Of a DNA stretch of 64,000 nt, positions 50,614 through 60,138 are shown piece after piece. Under the pieces are notes generated by a model. That model worked only from the letters and a program-made list of their open reading frames with translations. It did not search any database and was not told where the DNA came from. Numbering within the stretch: the stretch's first letter is position 1; every line of letters begins with the position of its first letter. Where the stretch lies: positions 2,914,001 through 2,978,000 of the forward strand of contig OY762510.1 in the NCBI GenBank assembly GCA_963665935.1, read 5' to 3'. Both the position numbers and the translations under genes were made by a program. The stretch comes from Syntrophus sp963665935. GTDB lineage: Bacteria; Desulfobacterota; Syntrophia; Syntrophales; Syntrophaceae.

Positions 50614-53220
50614 GTGGCTGACGAACAGTTCATCACGACAACCACGGAAGTCTCCATCCTCACCGAAACTCCGGCTGAGGCCCAGCTTGTCGAGACGCAG
50701 GCGGAGGACACCTTTTCCTTCACAACGTCAGAGTCACCAGTATCCGTGATCGAAACGGAACTTCCCGCGGAAGTGGTCCTTGAAACAGAAACGGCCGATC
50801 CACAGATCGTCCAGATTGAAACGGCAGGTCCCCAGGGTACGCCCGGTGAGAAAGGCGAAAAGGGAGAAAAGGGCGATCCAGGAGATCCCGGGCTTATTGC
50901 TGGATCTGCAGACGGTGATTTCCTCCGGTACGACATCGAAACCCAGTCATGGATTCCGGAAAGCGCAGCGGCTACAATATCGGAGTTTAAGACGGACAAC
51001 GACATCACCGACGCCCTGGCCAAAAAGCACAGCAATACCCTCGACCATGCCCAAGGGACCGACCAGTACCTGGATTACGGAGGATCGAACCAGGTCACTG
51101 CGACTGAGGTGAAGAGCGCCGTTTCAAATTCCCACGCCCCCGGATCGGACATCCAGGACCTCTCCGGCCTGATGGTCAAGAGTGCTAATCTCTCCGACGT
51201 AGCAGATGCGGCGACAGCCCGGAAAAATCTCGGCGTGGCGACTCTTGCCGAAGTCAAAGCCGACTCCGACATCGCCGATGCCCTGGCCAAAAAGCACAGC
51301 AACTACCTCGACCATGCCCAGGGGACCGACCGATACTTGGATTACGGAGGATCCAACCAGGTCACTGCGGCCGAGGTGAAGAGCGCCGTTTCAAATTCCC
51401 ACGCCCCGGGATCGGATGACCAGGACCTCTCCGGCTACATTACGAAGGTGGCTAATCTCTCCGACGTAGCAGATGCGGCGACAGCCCGGAAAAATCTCGG
51501 CGTGGCGACTCTTGCCGAAGTCAAAGCCGACTCCGACATCGCCGACGCCCTGTCCAAGAGACACAGCAATTCCCTCGATCACGCCCAGGGGACCGACCAG
51601 TATCTCGATTATGGCGGATCGAACCAGGTCACAGCCGCCCAGGTGAATACCGCCGTTTCGAACTCCCACGCACCAGGATCGGACAACCAGGATCTATCCG
51701 GTTATGCGACGAAGAGTGAAGTGGCCGCCATAGGGGGACCGGCCGGCCATTCCCAGGGCATCGCTATGGGATACAGTGCGAGCCTGGGAGGGATCCAAAT
51801 CCCTTATAACGCATCCTATGACGCCGGCACCCATGATTTCACAATCACCTGGCGAGGAAGTCTCCCCGGCTGGAGGATGTCGTCTGCACAGTGGCTTCTT
51901 TATAACAGGTCGGGCTCATCAGGGGCATATGTCGGTTTCGGGTTATACATATCCACGACCAACATCATTCAGTTGTATCTGTACCGAAGCGATTCGGGTA
52001 CCGCGTTCTCATTCGCCACGGAAGATTTCGACGATTTCTCCACCCATGAAATCACGATCACTGTAACACGGGAGACCGCCGCGGCGGCTGGTTCCGCCGT
52101 GTGTTACGTCGACGGGATACAGTGGGGAGAGGCGCAGGAGATTCCTGCAGCTTCGACCGTCTCGTTGAGCGCATCGGCGTCCCTTTACATCTCCGGTTCC
52201 GACGGTTCAAGGATCACAAGCATCACAAACAAGGTGGCTGTCTTCAATAAGGTGCTGTCGGCAGCAGAAGTGTATGCGATTTATTGTAACGGTGTCGATT
52301 ACGCGAACCTTCAGGGAAGCAATTCCTCGGTATACACCAGCGATTTCAGCTCCGGGACGGACAGCTGGACCCCCACAAGAGGAACAAGAACCGGAAACGT
52401 CGACAGCATTGCCGGGGTGAGCGACTGCCTGTCCTTTTACGCAAGTTCAGATGCCAACACCTCGCATTACATAGCGAGAAGCGGAACCCTTGTTCCCTAC
52501 ATGTATTACAAAGTCATCCTGGATTACTACATCCCCTCCGGGAACACCAACCTCGACGGAATAAGGGTCGGCGGAACCGGAACCGCCAATGCGCTCCGCG
52601 CAACCGGATCATGGGTGACTGATGCGGAATCGATCATCTTTACAACAACAGCCACCTCATTGATCATTATGGCTGAGGCAAATTTCAACTCATCCTTCAC
52701 CGGGTCCGGATCGGCAAGCGATGATCTCTTCTACGTCAAAAACATCCGTGTTTTTCCTATCGGGGCCTGCCTGCTGTTGGAGCCGGACGGGATACAGCCC
52801 GCACCGGGGCAGTGGCTCGATTCGTCGATGAACGGCAACCATGCCCGTCACACATCCACCCATTCCCGCACCACCATCAAGGGCAATTCCTTCGAGATCC
52901 GCTGGGTATGCACCTGGAGCGGAACCCACGAGGCCCAGTACATTGGCGGTATCAATCAGGCCATACTTCCGGGTGACTGTTACATCACGGACATCATCGG
53001 GCTGATAACCGGAACGGTGATCAACGACATCATCATCGGGGACGGCTCGGACACGGACCGGTGGGTGGCGATTACATCGGGCCTGTCAACCGGAACAATG
53101 GCATTTACCATAGCAAACAAGACCAGCGACGGGACGAACTACAAGATGGTGGTGGATCCCGACGCCAACTTCACCGGGTCCATCGCCTTTACGATCCGGG
53201 GGATCATTCTGGAGACATAG
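50614..53220 (+). CDS. Tail fibre with collagen-like motif, triple repeat and lectin-like domain
   Basis: 868 residues, GTG start with AAGGAG 10 bases ahead. The N-terminal 70 residues are Glu/Thr/Val-rich. A short collagen-like stretch (GPQGTPGEKGEKGEKGDPGD) is followed by three copies of an 89-residue unit (DIADALAKKHSN, LDHAQGTDQYLDYGGSN, SNSHAPGSD, NLSDVADAATARKNLGVATL). From about residue 400 a concanavalin/LamG-like domain follows (FTITWRGSLPGWRMSSAQ, EITITVTRE), then another beta-rich part to the end. It is likely to carry host-recognition. Collagen-like helices trimerise fibres. Confidence 0.85.
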   Translation: MADEQFITTTTEVSILTETPAEAQLVETQAEDTFSFTTSESPVSVIETELPAEVVLETETADPQIVQIETAGPQGTPGEKGEKGEKGDPGDPGLIAGSADGDFLRYDIETQSWIPESAAATISEFKTDNDITDALAKKHSNTLDHAQGTDQYLDYGGSNQVTATEVKSAVSNSHAPGSDIQDLSGLMVKSANLSDVADAATARKNLGVATLAEVKADSDIADALAKKHSNYLDHAQGTDRYLDYGGSNQVTAAEVKSAVSNSHAPGSDDQDLSGYITKVANLSDVADAATARKNLGVATLAEVKADSDIADALSKRHSNSLDHAQGTDQYLDYGGSNQVTAAQVNTAVSNSHAPGSDNQDLSGYATKSEVAAIGGPAGHSQGIAMGYSASLGGIQIPYNASYDAGTHDFTITWRGSLPGWRMSSAQWLLYNRSGSSGAYVGFGLYISTTNIIQLYLYRSDSGTAFSFATEDFDDFSTHEITITVTRETAAAAGSAVCYVDGIQWGEAQEIPAASTVSLSASASLYISGSDGSRITSITNKVAVFNKVLSAAEVYAIYCNGVDYANLQGSNSSVYTSDFSSGTDSWTPTRGTRTGNVDSIAGVSDCLSFYASSDANTSHYIARSGTLVPYMYYKVILDYYIPSGNTNLDGIRVGGTGTANALRATGSWVTDAESIIFTTTATSLIIMAEANFNSSFTGSGSASDDLFYVKNIRVFPIGACLLLEPDGIQPAPGQWLDSSMNGNHARHTSTHSRTTIKGNSFEIRWVCTWSGTHEAQYIGGINQAILPGDCYITDIIGLITGTVINDIIIGDGSDTDRWVAITSGLSTGTMAFTIANKTSDGTNYKMVVDPDANFTGSIAFTIRGIILET
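51001..51715 (+). repeat. Three tandem 267-bp repeats inside the tail-fibre gene
   Basis: The word GACATCxCCGA starts copies at 51001, 51268 and 51535, an exact 267-base period (89 codons). Copies 1 and 2 are nearly identical; the third differs mainly in Ala-Lys to Ser-Lys changes and at its end. Confidence 0.85.
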
Positions 53221-53225
53221 CGCAT

Positions 53226-53438
53226 ATGACGATCACCATCGAGGGAGAAGAGATCAGGATCATGGCCGTCGACTTCGAGCACGGCCTGGTCGATTGGAGA
53301 AGGACAACGGGAGGGTACCTGGGAGTGTGCACCTCGGAGATCGGAGAGGTTGACTTCGGTTCCGTGGAGGCCAACATCCGGACGGCCCTGGGAGCAGAAT
53401 TACAGGGGCGGGACAATCCCCTGGCAAAACAGAATTAA
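53226..53438 (+). CDS. Small hypothetical phage protein
   Basis: 70 residues (MTITIEGEEIRIMAVDFEHG, then GVCTSEIGEVDFGSVEANIRTAL). It lies between the fibre and tail-tube genes, seven bases after the fibre stop. A weak GGAG 13 bases ahead is the only ribosome site. Its tidy fit in the operon is the main support. No domain recognised. Confidence 0.5.
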   Translation: MTITIEGEEIRIMAVDFEHGLVDWRRTTGGYLGVCTSEIGEVDFGSVEANIRTALGAELQGRDNPLAKQN

Positions 53439-53467
53439 AAAACATGCCTTAAAGGAGGGCTTCAAGA

Positions 53468-54451
53468 ATGGCTAAAACCAACAGCGCAGCCAACGCGAAA
53501 CTGCAGTACGAAGCCGGCCAGGAATACAACGCCATGGCCGCTATGATCGATTCCGGGGATCACAAGACCTTTGCCCTTTCCGGCGTCAATCTCTGGTCCC
53601 AGCGAAGCGGATACGAGCCGGAGGTCCGTCCCGACGGCCTGGCCACCGGAGGCGCGGTCACGCCGGGCTCATCGAACAACACCGTCTCCGTCGCGGCCCT
53701 GACCTGCTACCTGGCCGGGGTCCTGACCACCGTGGGCACCGATTCCGAGGTGGCGATTTCCCGACCTTCGAGCACCCACAACATCAGCTCCGTCACCATC
53801 AACAGCTCCGGTGTTATCGCCGTCGTTGCCGGCACGGACGGAACGTCCTTTTCCGCGACCCGGGGTGCTGCGGGAGGTCCCCCCCTCATTCCCTTGGGGA
53901 GCATCGAGATCGCCCAGGTCAGGCTCTCCTCTTCGACTTCGGCCCTGATTACGGCAGCGGAGATCTTCCAGATCATCGGGACGACCTGCGAACGGTGGGA
54001 CTACCCCGTCTGGAACGAGGATCCCTTCAATGGAGAGATCACCTTCGCCTCAGCCCTCCCGACAAGCCATACGGGAAGCATTGCCAAAGCCGTCCATGCC
54101 CGGGTGTACGAACCCCTCTTTACCGACCTGGAGCCGGTCATGGATTTCGTCCCCCCGGAGAACAGCCACTCCGTCAGCTCCACCCAGGTCTACGGCGGCA
54201 CCGTTGGATCGTCGAGCATGTCCCTGGGACAGGGGTCCTTCAAAACCTTCCTGAAGGACGGGATCTCCGAATCCTTCATCGGCCTGAAGGATGAAACACT
54301 CTTCTTTAAGTTCTTTCCCGACCGGAACAAAACCCCGTACCTTATCTGCAACGGGAAGCTCGGGATCTCCCGGTCCTATCCCGCCGGCGACAACATCTCC
54401 GCTTCCTGCACCATCTCCGCGACGGAAGCGGCCGTGGAGGTCACTGCCTGA
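53468..54451 (+). CDS. Major tail tube protein
   Basis: 327 residues, strand-rich with many small residues, starting MAKTNSAANAKLQYEAGQEY. It has TERWDYPVWNEDPFNGEITF-like strands near the middle (CERWDYPVW) and an Ig-like C-terminal half (LGQGSFKTFLKDGISESFIG). ATG follows AAAGGAGGG. It lies right before the tail assembly chaperones, as in lambda-like gene order (V then G). The protein family is inferred from place and composition. Confidence 0.75.
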   Translation: MAKTNSAANAKLQYEAGQEYNAMAAMIDSGDHKTFALSGVNLWSQRSGYEPEVRPDGLATGGAVTPGSSNNTVSVAALTCYLAGVLTTVGTDSEVAISRPSSTHNISSVTINSSGVIAVVAGTDGTSFSATRGAAGGPPLIPLGSIEIAQVRLSSSTSALITAAEIFQIIGTTCERWDYPVWNEDPFNGEITFASALPTSHTGSIAKAVHARVYEPLFTDLEPVMDFVPPENSHSVSSTQVYGGTVGSSSMSLGQGSFKTFLKDGISESFIGLKDETLFFKFFPDRNKTPYLICNGKLGISRSYPAGDNISASCTISATEAAVEVTA

Positions 54452-54918
54452 TGCCCGGGTTTGATCTGAGGAAGTTTCGGAACGCGAAGTTCGAGCCCCG
54501 CACTGAGGATGTCTCCGTACCCGACTTGAAGGGGTTCTTCGAGGAGGGTGCGGAGCCCCTCTGGAAGGTCAGGAACCTGACGGGACACGAGCTCGGTAAG
54601 GTCAACGAGGCGGCGGATCGCAATAAAAGCGTCGCTTCCATCCTGGAGGCCCTCGTCTCCTGCAGTGCGGAGGAAAAGGGGGAATATGTAAAGCGAATGG
54701 TGGGTCTTGGCGATGAGACGCCCAACGACGTGGCCAGAAGGCTGGAGATGCTCGCCCTGGGGAGTGTGGATCCAGCTATAGATCACGAGACGGCGGTAAG
54801 GCTCTGCACCCATTTCCCCATCGAGTTCTATTCCCTGACGGCAATCATCACGAAACTGACTGGGCTCGGATCGGAAGTAAAAAAAAAGCAGAGCAGCTCT
54901 GGAGCCGACCCGACGTGA
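54451..54918 (+). CDS. Tail assembly chaperone, lambda gpG-like
   Basis: 155 residues, helical: FDLRKFRNAKFEPRTEDVSV, NLTGHELGKVNEAADRNKSV, KGEYVKRMVGLGDETPNDVA. It overlaps the tail tube stop by one base (TGATG). It ends with nine A residues then a short frame 0 tail (KKKQSSSGADPT). The slip gives the G-T extension. Its role is to hold the tape measure protein in tail assembly. Confidence 0.85.
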   Translation: MPGFDLRKFRNAKFEPRTEDVSVPDLKGFFEEGAEPLWKVRNLTGHELGKVNEAADRNKSVASILEALVSCSAEEKGEYVKRMVGLGDETPNDVARRLEMLALGSVDPAIDHETAVRLCTHFPIEFYSLTAIITKLTGLGSEVKKKQSSSGADPT

Positions 54919-55070
54919 GGAACTCCCTGGCGCTGTGCCACGACATGAAGGCGTTCCTTTTTGAAGCACGTCCCGACCTGATGCCCTACGGTTTCCTCTC
55001 CGATCTGGAACTGGAGTTGTGGGGGCGATATTACGATGAAATGAACTCAAGGATTATGAGCCATGGCTGA
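54882..55070 (+). CDS. Programmed -1 frameshift to the G-T tail chaperone extension
   Basis: The slip site A AAA AAG is at 54882-54888 (codon-aligned, gtA AAA AAA AAG). In frame -1, 60 more residues are open (AEQLWSRPDVRNSLALCHDM then MKAFLFEARPDLMPYGFLSDLELELWGRYY) to a stop at 55070, giving a 206-residue product that overlaps the tape measure start at 55063. There is no start codon needed for this part. It corresponds to the lambda G/GT system. A short stem (CAGAG/CTCTG) is just after the slip. Confidence 0.85.
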   Translation, partial: KKAEQLWSRPDVRNSLALCHDMKAFLFEARPDLMPYGFLSDLELELWGRYYDEMNSRIMSHG

Positions 55071-57723
55071 TCTGTCCAAAACCGTAGCCATCATTTTCGA
55101 AGGCGACGACCGGGTCTCCAAAACACTGGGAGAACTGGACACCAAGTTTGGCGCCCTGAACACCACGGTCGGCAATATCGCCGCTCCCCTGGCCTCGGCG
55201 GCCGATGCCGTCCTGGCCATCGACGGTGCCCTGGCCGCCCTGGCGGTTGGGGGACTGGCCTACGCCTACAAGAAGTCCGTCGAGTTCGAGACGGCCATGG
55301 TCGGCCTCAAGAAGGTGGCGGGGGATTCCGAGGAAACCCTGAAGGCGGCCAGGACCTCGGCCTTCAATCTTTCCGCTCAGTACGGGGAAAGCGCCGCTAA
55401 AGTTCTCAACTCGACTACGGACTTCGTCCAGGCGGGCTATAACGTCCAAGAGTCCATGGCTCTGACGAAGGCCTCCATGGATCTGAAGATAGCAGGGGAC
55501 ATCGAGGCGGCGCAATCGAGCGAGATGCTCATCTCGATCCTAAAGGGATTCAACGCCCCAGCCACGGAAGCGACCCGGGTCATCGACATCCTGAACGAAG
55601 TTTCCAACAAGTATGCCACGGATGTGGAGCAGCTGGGACTGGGCATGTCCAAGCTGGCCCCCATCGCCAAGACCATGGGATTCAGTTTTGAGGAAACCGC
55701 CGGAATGCTCACCCCGGTGATCGAAGTCTTCCGCTCCGGACCCGAGGCGGCTGACGCCCTCAAGACCGGGTTACTTAAGCTTGTGGACAATACGAAGTCC
55801 GTCCAGGACGCCCTGGCCTCCATCGGGGTGGCCCAGACGGACGCCAACGGCGCCCTGCGTTCAGGGAAAGATATCCTGCAGGACGTCTCGATAGCATTCC
55901 AGTCCCTGGACCAGAACCAGAAACTCTTCGTCACCCAGCAGCTTGTCGGCATTGAACAGTCCGCCCGGATGGTGCAGGTCTTCGACAACCTCGGCAAGGT
56001 GGCAGAGATCACCGGCGTCGCCATGAACTCCGCAGGCTCCGCGGCCAAGGAAGTGGCGGCCCGGATGGCGAGCTCCGAGGTGCAGCTCGACCGGTTCAAG
56101 GTGGGCTTCGAGAACCTGGGCATCACCATCGGCGACAAGTTCCGGGAATCGGCGACGAAGGCGATCGCCGGGGGCAACGAGATCATGTCCGCCTTCTCCG
56201 GTCTGGTTTCCTCCGGGACCTTCGATCCCGTCTTCGATGCCCTGTCCGGATTCAGTACCAAGCTCTATGACTATCTGAAGATCATCGCCAAGAATCTGCC
56301 CGCCGCCTTCGAGAAGGTGGATTTCGACGGTCTGCTCGATGCCCTGGGGGATCTCGGCGACGCCTTCGGGTCCTGGTTTGAAGGGATCGACCTGACCACC
56401 GTGGACGGCCTGGCGGAAGGGCTCCAGACCCTGGTGGACATCATTGCCGGGTTGGTCGAACTGACGGCGGGGATGGTGGAAGGCTTCAAGCCCTTCGTCA
56501 GTGCCGTGTCCGATTTCCTCGTTTCCCTGGGAAAAGGGGATGAGGAATCCCAGAAGACCCTGGGGACGATCCTGGCCCTGGCCAAAATGGTCGAACTGGC
56601 AGGCTTGGGTTTTGTCGCAGCGGTCACCGCCGTCGATCAGTACAAGCTCAGCATCGCCGGTCTGTTCAATGTCGTGGGCGGCGGAGCCCAGGTCCTCTGG
56701 AACGGGATGCAGCTGATCGCCGACGCCATCCAGGGGGTCTTCGTCCTTGCCGAAGGGGCGATCCTGTCCTTTATCAACAAGATCACCCTGGGCCTGGCCT
56801 CCCTCTTTCCCGCCTTCAAGGACGCCCAGGCCATCGTCGAATCTTCGGGGAAGAAGATCAGCGCCAACATCGACACGGACGCCGCCGACGCCCGGCGGGG
56901 CCTGGACCGGATGATCGAGGGGTTCAACCAGCTGGCCTACGAATCGGGAAAATCCTCCGCCACGGTGACCTCCTCCCTGAAAACCATTCCCGACAAGAAG
57001 ACCTTGGATCTGGACATCTCAAACCTCACGGCTAACGCCAACAAGGCCACAACGGAGCTCTTCAAGATCCCCGACAAAAAAGAAACGACCCTTACCGCCA
57101 AGGCGGACACCGTGCAGATGGAGCTGGTGAAAAAGCTCGTCACCGAGACCCTGCCCGATGGGACCGTCTCCATCCACGAAGTCTTCGTCAACGAGCCGAA
57201 GCTGACCGCCGCGAAGAAGACCCTCGATGAGGCCCTGCCGAAGGAGAAAAAGATCGACGCCTCCATCGAGACGGCGAGGATCAAGGCCCAGGCGGATATC
57301 ATCTCCCAGGCCATCGAATGGAAGGCCAAGGTGGACATCTCCCAGGCCGAGCAGGCCACGAAACAACTGGAGTCCATGCTCAAGAGCATCGACACCGGGA
57401 TCGACTCCACTGGGGACACCCTGGCGAGCCTCTTCAAGACAATGGAGGACAGCGGTTCCAACTGGCAGCTCTATGACGCCATCGAAAAGGAAAAGGAGTA
57501 CCGGCAACAGGAGTTCGAACTCCAGAAGAAGCTCGTGGAGCAGCAGTTGAAGCTCCAGGAGGCCAAGACCAAGGCCCTGGAATCGGGCAGCCAGGTCATC
57601 CAGGTCGAAGCGGCGGGTCTTCAGCCCCACCTGGAGATGATCCTCTGGGAGATCCTCTCGGCCATACAACTCAAGGCCAACGAAGAGGCGGCGGAATTTC
57701 TGCTGGGGGTGAAGACGGCATGA
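55063..57723 (+). CDS. Tail tape measure protein
   Basis: 886 residues; sets tail length. The N-terminal third matches the TP901-type tape measure core: VEFETAMVGLKKVAGDSEETLKAARTSAFNLSAQYGESAAKVLNSTTDFVQAGYNV, then IAKTMGFSFEETAGML. A glycine-rich hydrophobic middle (AFSGLVSSGTFDPVFDALSG, LVDIIAGLVELTAGMVEGF) and a charged coiled-coil C-terminus (EKEYRQQEFELQKKLVEQQLKLQEA). Its start is inside the -1 frame end of the chaperone gene. Confidence 0.92.
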   Translation: MADLSKTVAIIFEGDDRVSKTLGELDTKFGALNTTVGNIAAPLASAADAVLAIDGALAALAVGGLAYAYKKSVEFETAMVGLKKVAGDSEETLKAARTSAFNLSAQYGESAAKVLNSTTDFVQAGYNVQESMALTKASMDLKIAGDIEAAQSSEMLISILKGFNAPATEATRVIDILNEVSNKYATDVEQLGLGMSKLAPIAKTMGFSFEETAGMLTPVIEVFRSGPEAADALKTGLLKLVDNTKSVQDALASIGVAQTDANGALRSGKDILQDVSIAFQSLDQNQKLFVTQQLVGIEQSARMVQVFDNLGKVAEITGVAMNSAGSAAKEVAARMASSEVQLDRFKVGFENLGITIGDKFRESATKAIAGGNEIMSAFSGLVSSGTFDPVFDALSGFSTKLYDYLKIIAKNLPAAFEKVDFDGLLDALGDLGDAFGSWFEGIDLTTVDGLAEGLQTLVDIIAGLVELTAGMVEGFKPFVSAVSDFLVSLGKGDEESQKTLGTILALAKMVELAGLGFVAAVTAVDQYKLSIAGLFNVVGGGAQVLWNGMQLIADAIQGVFVLAEGAILSFINKITLGLASLFPAFKDAQAIVESSGKKISANIDTDAADARRGLDRMIEGFNQLAYESGKSSATVTSSLKTIPDKKTLDLDISNLTANANKATTELFKIPDKKETTLTAKADTVQMELVKKLVTETLPDGTVSIHEVFVNEPKLTAAKKTLDEALPKEKKIDASIETARIKAQADIISQAIEWKAKVDISQAEQATKQLESMLKSIDTGIDSTGDTLASLFKTMEDSGSNWQLYDAIEKEKEYRQQEFELQKKLVEQQLKLQEAKTKALESGSQVIQVEAAGLQPHLEMILWEILSAIQLKANEEAAEFLLGVKTA

Positions 57724-58088
57724 CCTCTCGACTGTACAAGATCGGCCTGGCCCCCAGACTCTATGACTCCGACGGCGCTTTGATGGTGGATCCACTTTCC
57801 GAGGACACGCAGATCCGGGAGAACACCCGGCGTTTGACCAGGACGAAAACCCTGGACGGAGGTGTCGTCATCACCGATAGCGGCTTCTCCCACGGCGATC
57901 GCACCTTCGATCTGGCAATTGCCTCCACGGCGGCCTTATGGTCCGCCCTCTGGAGCCTCTTTCAGAATTCATCCTGGATCACCTTCTCAACCGACGAAGC
58001 CTGCTTTTTGGCCAAGATGGAAGACCTGAAGGAAAGAAACGGAAAGATAACGATGAAAATCCTCGTCAGCGAAACCCTGACCCAATAG
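57720..58088 (+). CDS. Distal tail or minor tail protein
   Basis: 122 residues: TSRLYKIGLAPRLYDSDGALMVDP, NTRRLTRTKTLDGGVVITDSG and a strand-rich end. Small beta-rich proteins of this type follow the tape measure in siphovirus clusters. It overlaps the tape measure stop by four bases (ATGA). The family was not identified with certainty. Confidence 0.6.
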   Translation: MTSRLYKIGLAPRLYDSDGALMVDPLSEDTQIRENTRRLTRTKTLDGGVVITDSGFSHGDRTFDLAIASTAALWSALWSLFQNSSWITFSTDEACFLAKMEDLKERNGKITMKILVSETLTQ

Positions 58089-58096
58089 GAGAAACC

Positions 58097-58534
58097 ATGG
58101 CGATTACCTGCACCCTCTCCAACCATTGGCGCTATCAGCTCGGCGCAAAGGCCGTCGATATCGCCAACGACACCTTCAAGGCCATCCTGATGGATGATAC
58201 CTTCGTCTTCGACAAGGACACTCATGCGACCCTGGCGGATGTGACCGCCTCCCCGTCTGCGGAACTCCCTACGGGCAACGGCTACACCCGGCAGAACAAG
58301 ACCCTCTCCGGAGGCTCCTGGGCGGAAAATGACACCAGCGACAAGGGGATCCGCGCCTTCGACAATATCAGTTGGACAGCCTCGGGCGGGGCCATCGGGC
58401 CGATCGGGAGCCTGGTCATCTACGACGACACCACCTCCGACGACACCGTCGTGGGCTGCATCGACTTCGGGACGGACTACACCATCCCCGAGGGCTCCAC
58501 CTTCCAGGTCCAGGCCCCGGCGATCGAGATATAG
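58097..58534 (+). CDS. Phage tail structural protein of unknown family
   Basis: 145 residues from ATG 58097, with AGGAG 7 bases ahead; the open frame upstream to 57938 overlaps its neighbour. Sequence: LSNHWRYQLGAKAVDIANDTFKAILMDDTFVFDKDTHATLADVTA, GNGYTRQNKTL, SWTASGGAIGPIGSLVIYDDTTSDDTVVGCIDFGTDYTI. Known from many prophage tail clusters as a hypothetical. Beta-rich and secreted-looking, with no signal peptide. Function unknown. Confidence 0.65.
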   Translation: MAITCTLSNHWRYQLGAKAVDIANDTFKAILMDDTFVFDKDTHATLADVTASPSAELPTGNGYTRQNKTLSGGSWAENDTSDKGIRAFDNISWTASGGAIGPIGSLVIYDDTTSDDTVVGCIDFGTDYTIPEGSTFQVQAPAIEI

Positions 58535-58542
58535 GGAAACCC

Positions 58543-60138
58543 ATGGGCTGGCTGACAGGCTGGACATACCGGAAGAGCGTTTCCCTTTCCCGATCCTCCG
58601 GGGCGGTCACCAACTACCCGATGAAGGTGCTGGTGGGCGAAAGCTCCGGCGCATCCGGTTGTGATGTACACTGCGAGGGGCACTGCCTTTCTTCCTTTAA
58701 CGATCTGCGTTTCACCAAGTCAGACGGTACGACCCTCCTGGACTACTGGATTGAATCCGTCACGGGAACATCGCCGAACCGGGTGGCGATAGTCTGGATC
58801 GAGTTCGATTCCATCGGAACGTCGGCAAACACGTTCTACCTGTACTATGGGAACTCCGGAGCATCGGCGGTAAGCAGCGGAGTCAACACCTTCACCAGGT
58901 TCGACGACTACGAATGGGGATCGGACGGCACGGACCTGGCGGCAAGCGGCGGGGCGATCACCTACCAAACCCCGAACAACGGCTCCGCCATCTCGACGGA
59001 CCATGCCTATGGCGGCACGCGGAGCGTAAAGCTCTCCTATCATGCCGACTACTCCTACCTGGGGTGCTCCGTAACAGCCGGCGATGCAATGGCCATTTCC
59101 TTTCGCTGGTACTCCGCCCTGGCGGTGAATTATACCTGCTTCGCCTTCGGGAACGCGACGAAGCGGATCTGGGTGGACATCGTCGCCGGAAGTATTTCCT
59201 ACTGGGACGGCTCTTCTCATGACACGGGCCATGACATCGGCGATGCGGCCTGGGATCTCTTCGAGGTGAAAAACATCGATTGGACCGCCGGGACTTACAG
59301 CCTGTACCTGAACGGGACCCTCATTGTCGAAGGCGCCATGGAGACGAGCTCCGACAGCGAGGATACCTTCCAGGCCTGGGGATCCGACACTTCAGGGGAT
59401 AACATATGGTTGGACAACCTAGTGGTGAGAAGCTGGCAGTCCGTAGAGCCCTCCTGGGGAGCCTGGGGCGCTGAAGACGACGGTTCGGTGAGCCTTTCCT
59501 GGGTCGCCCTGGCGGTATCCCCCGCCCTGGACGCCGACCTTGAGATTGATCTTTTTCCACCCGCCCTGTCCGCCTCTCCGGCCCTCTGTCTCGGCAGGAA
59601 TCTCACAATCTTTGTCGATGAAAATTACCGGATCACCTATCGCTGTCTCCTGACGGGTGCGGCAGATGGTTTAAGCGACCAGGTCCTTCCCATATCTTCC
59701 TTCCAGGGGCGTTTCCGCTCCGGTGATCCCTCCTTCCTCTCCGTCGTGGTCCCCGGTCTGGACTATGCCGAGGCAATCAATAGCCGATCCAACGGCGACC
59801 TGATTGTCTTCATGGTCAAGACCTACCCGGCGGGGGCATCCATTTCCGAGGCGATCTGTACCGTGGATCTGGAGGACATCCGCCTTGATGAAGGGACCTC
59901 CTCCGCAAGTATCGCCCTTGCCGGCCACCGGACGGAATCCTGGCCGGCAAAATCGATCTCCCTGAGCGGCGTATCCTACCGGTGCGTCACGAACGGGAAG
60001 TTCCGCTGCCGTTGTGTCCCGGATCTCTATGTCCGGCCGGGCGACACCGTGGAGGTGAACGGCGATTCCTTCACCGCGGACCTGATCACCTGGACCGTTG
60101 GCGCCGGCATCGAGTCCATGGAAGTGTCGGAGGAATAA
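58543..60138 (+). CDS. Tail-tip protein with DUF2341/lectin-like domain
   Basis: 531 residues from ATG 58543 (AGGGA ahead). The N-terminal 100 residues match DUF2341: YRKSVSLSRSSGAVTNYPMKVLV, FNDLRFTKSDGTTLLDYWIE and ANTFYLYYGNSGA. A concanavalin-like middle (VKLSYHADYSYLGC to SYWDGSSHD, LFEVKNIDWTAGTYSLYLNG) follows, and the last 190 residues are a separate beta-rich part like that of phage tail-hub proteins (AINSRSNGDLIVFMVKTYPAG). A glycan-binding tip protein is likely. Confidence 0.75.
   Translation: MGWLTGWTYRKSVSLSRSSGAVTNYPMKVLVGESSGASGCDVHCEGHCLSSFNDLRFTKSDGTTLLDYWIESVTGTSPNRVAIVWIEFDSIGTSANTFYLYYGNSGASAVSSGVNTFTRFDDYEWGSDGTDLAASGGAITYQTPNNGSAISTDHAYGGTRSVKLSYHADYSYLGCSVTAGDAMAISFRWYSALAVNYTCFAFGNATKRIWVDIVAGSISYWDGSSHDTGHDIGDAAWDLFEVKNIDWTAGTYSLYLNGTLIVEGAMETSSDSEDTFQAWGSDTSGDNIWLDNLVVRSWQSVEPSWGAWGAEDDGSVSLSWVALAVSPALDADLEIDLFPPALSASPALCLGRNLTIFVDENYRITYRCLLTGAADGLSDQVLPISSFQGRFRSGDPSFLSVVVPGLDYAEAINSRSNGDLIVFMVKTYPAGASISEAICTVDLEDIRLDEGTSSASIALAGHRTESWPAKSISLSGVSYRCVTNGKFRCRCVPDLYVRPGDTVEVNGDSFTADLITWTVGAGIESMEVSEE

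Noticed and set aside
53061..53225. Upstream part of the ORF leading to the 53226 gene
   Set aside because: It is a frame shadow of the fibre C-terminus; the protein-like part begins at ATG 53226.
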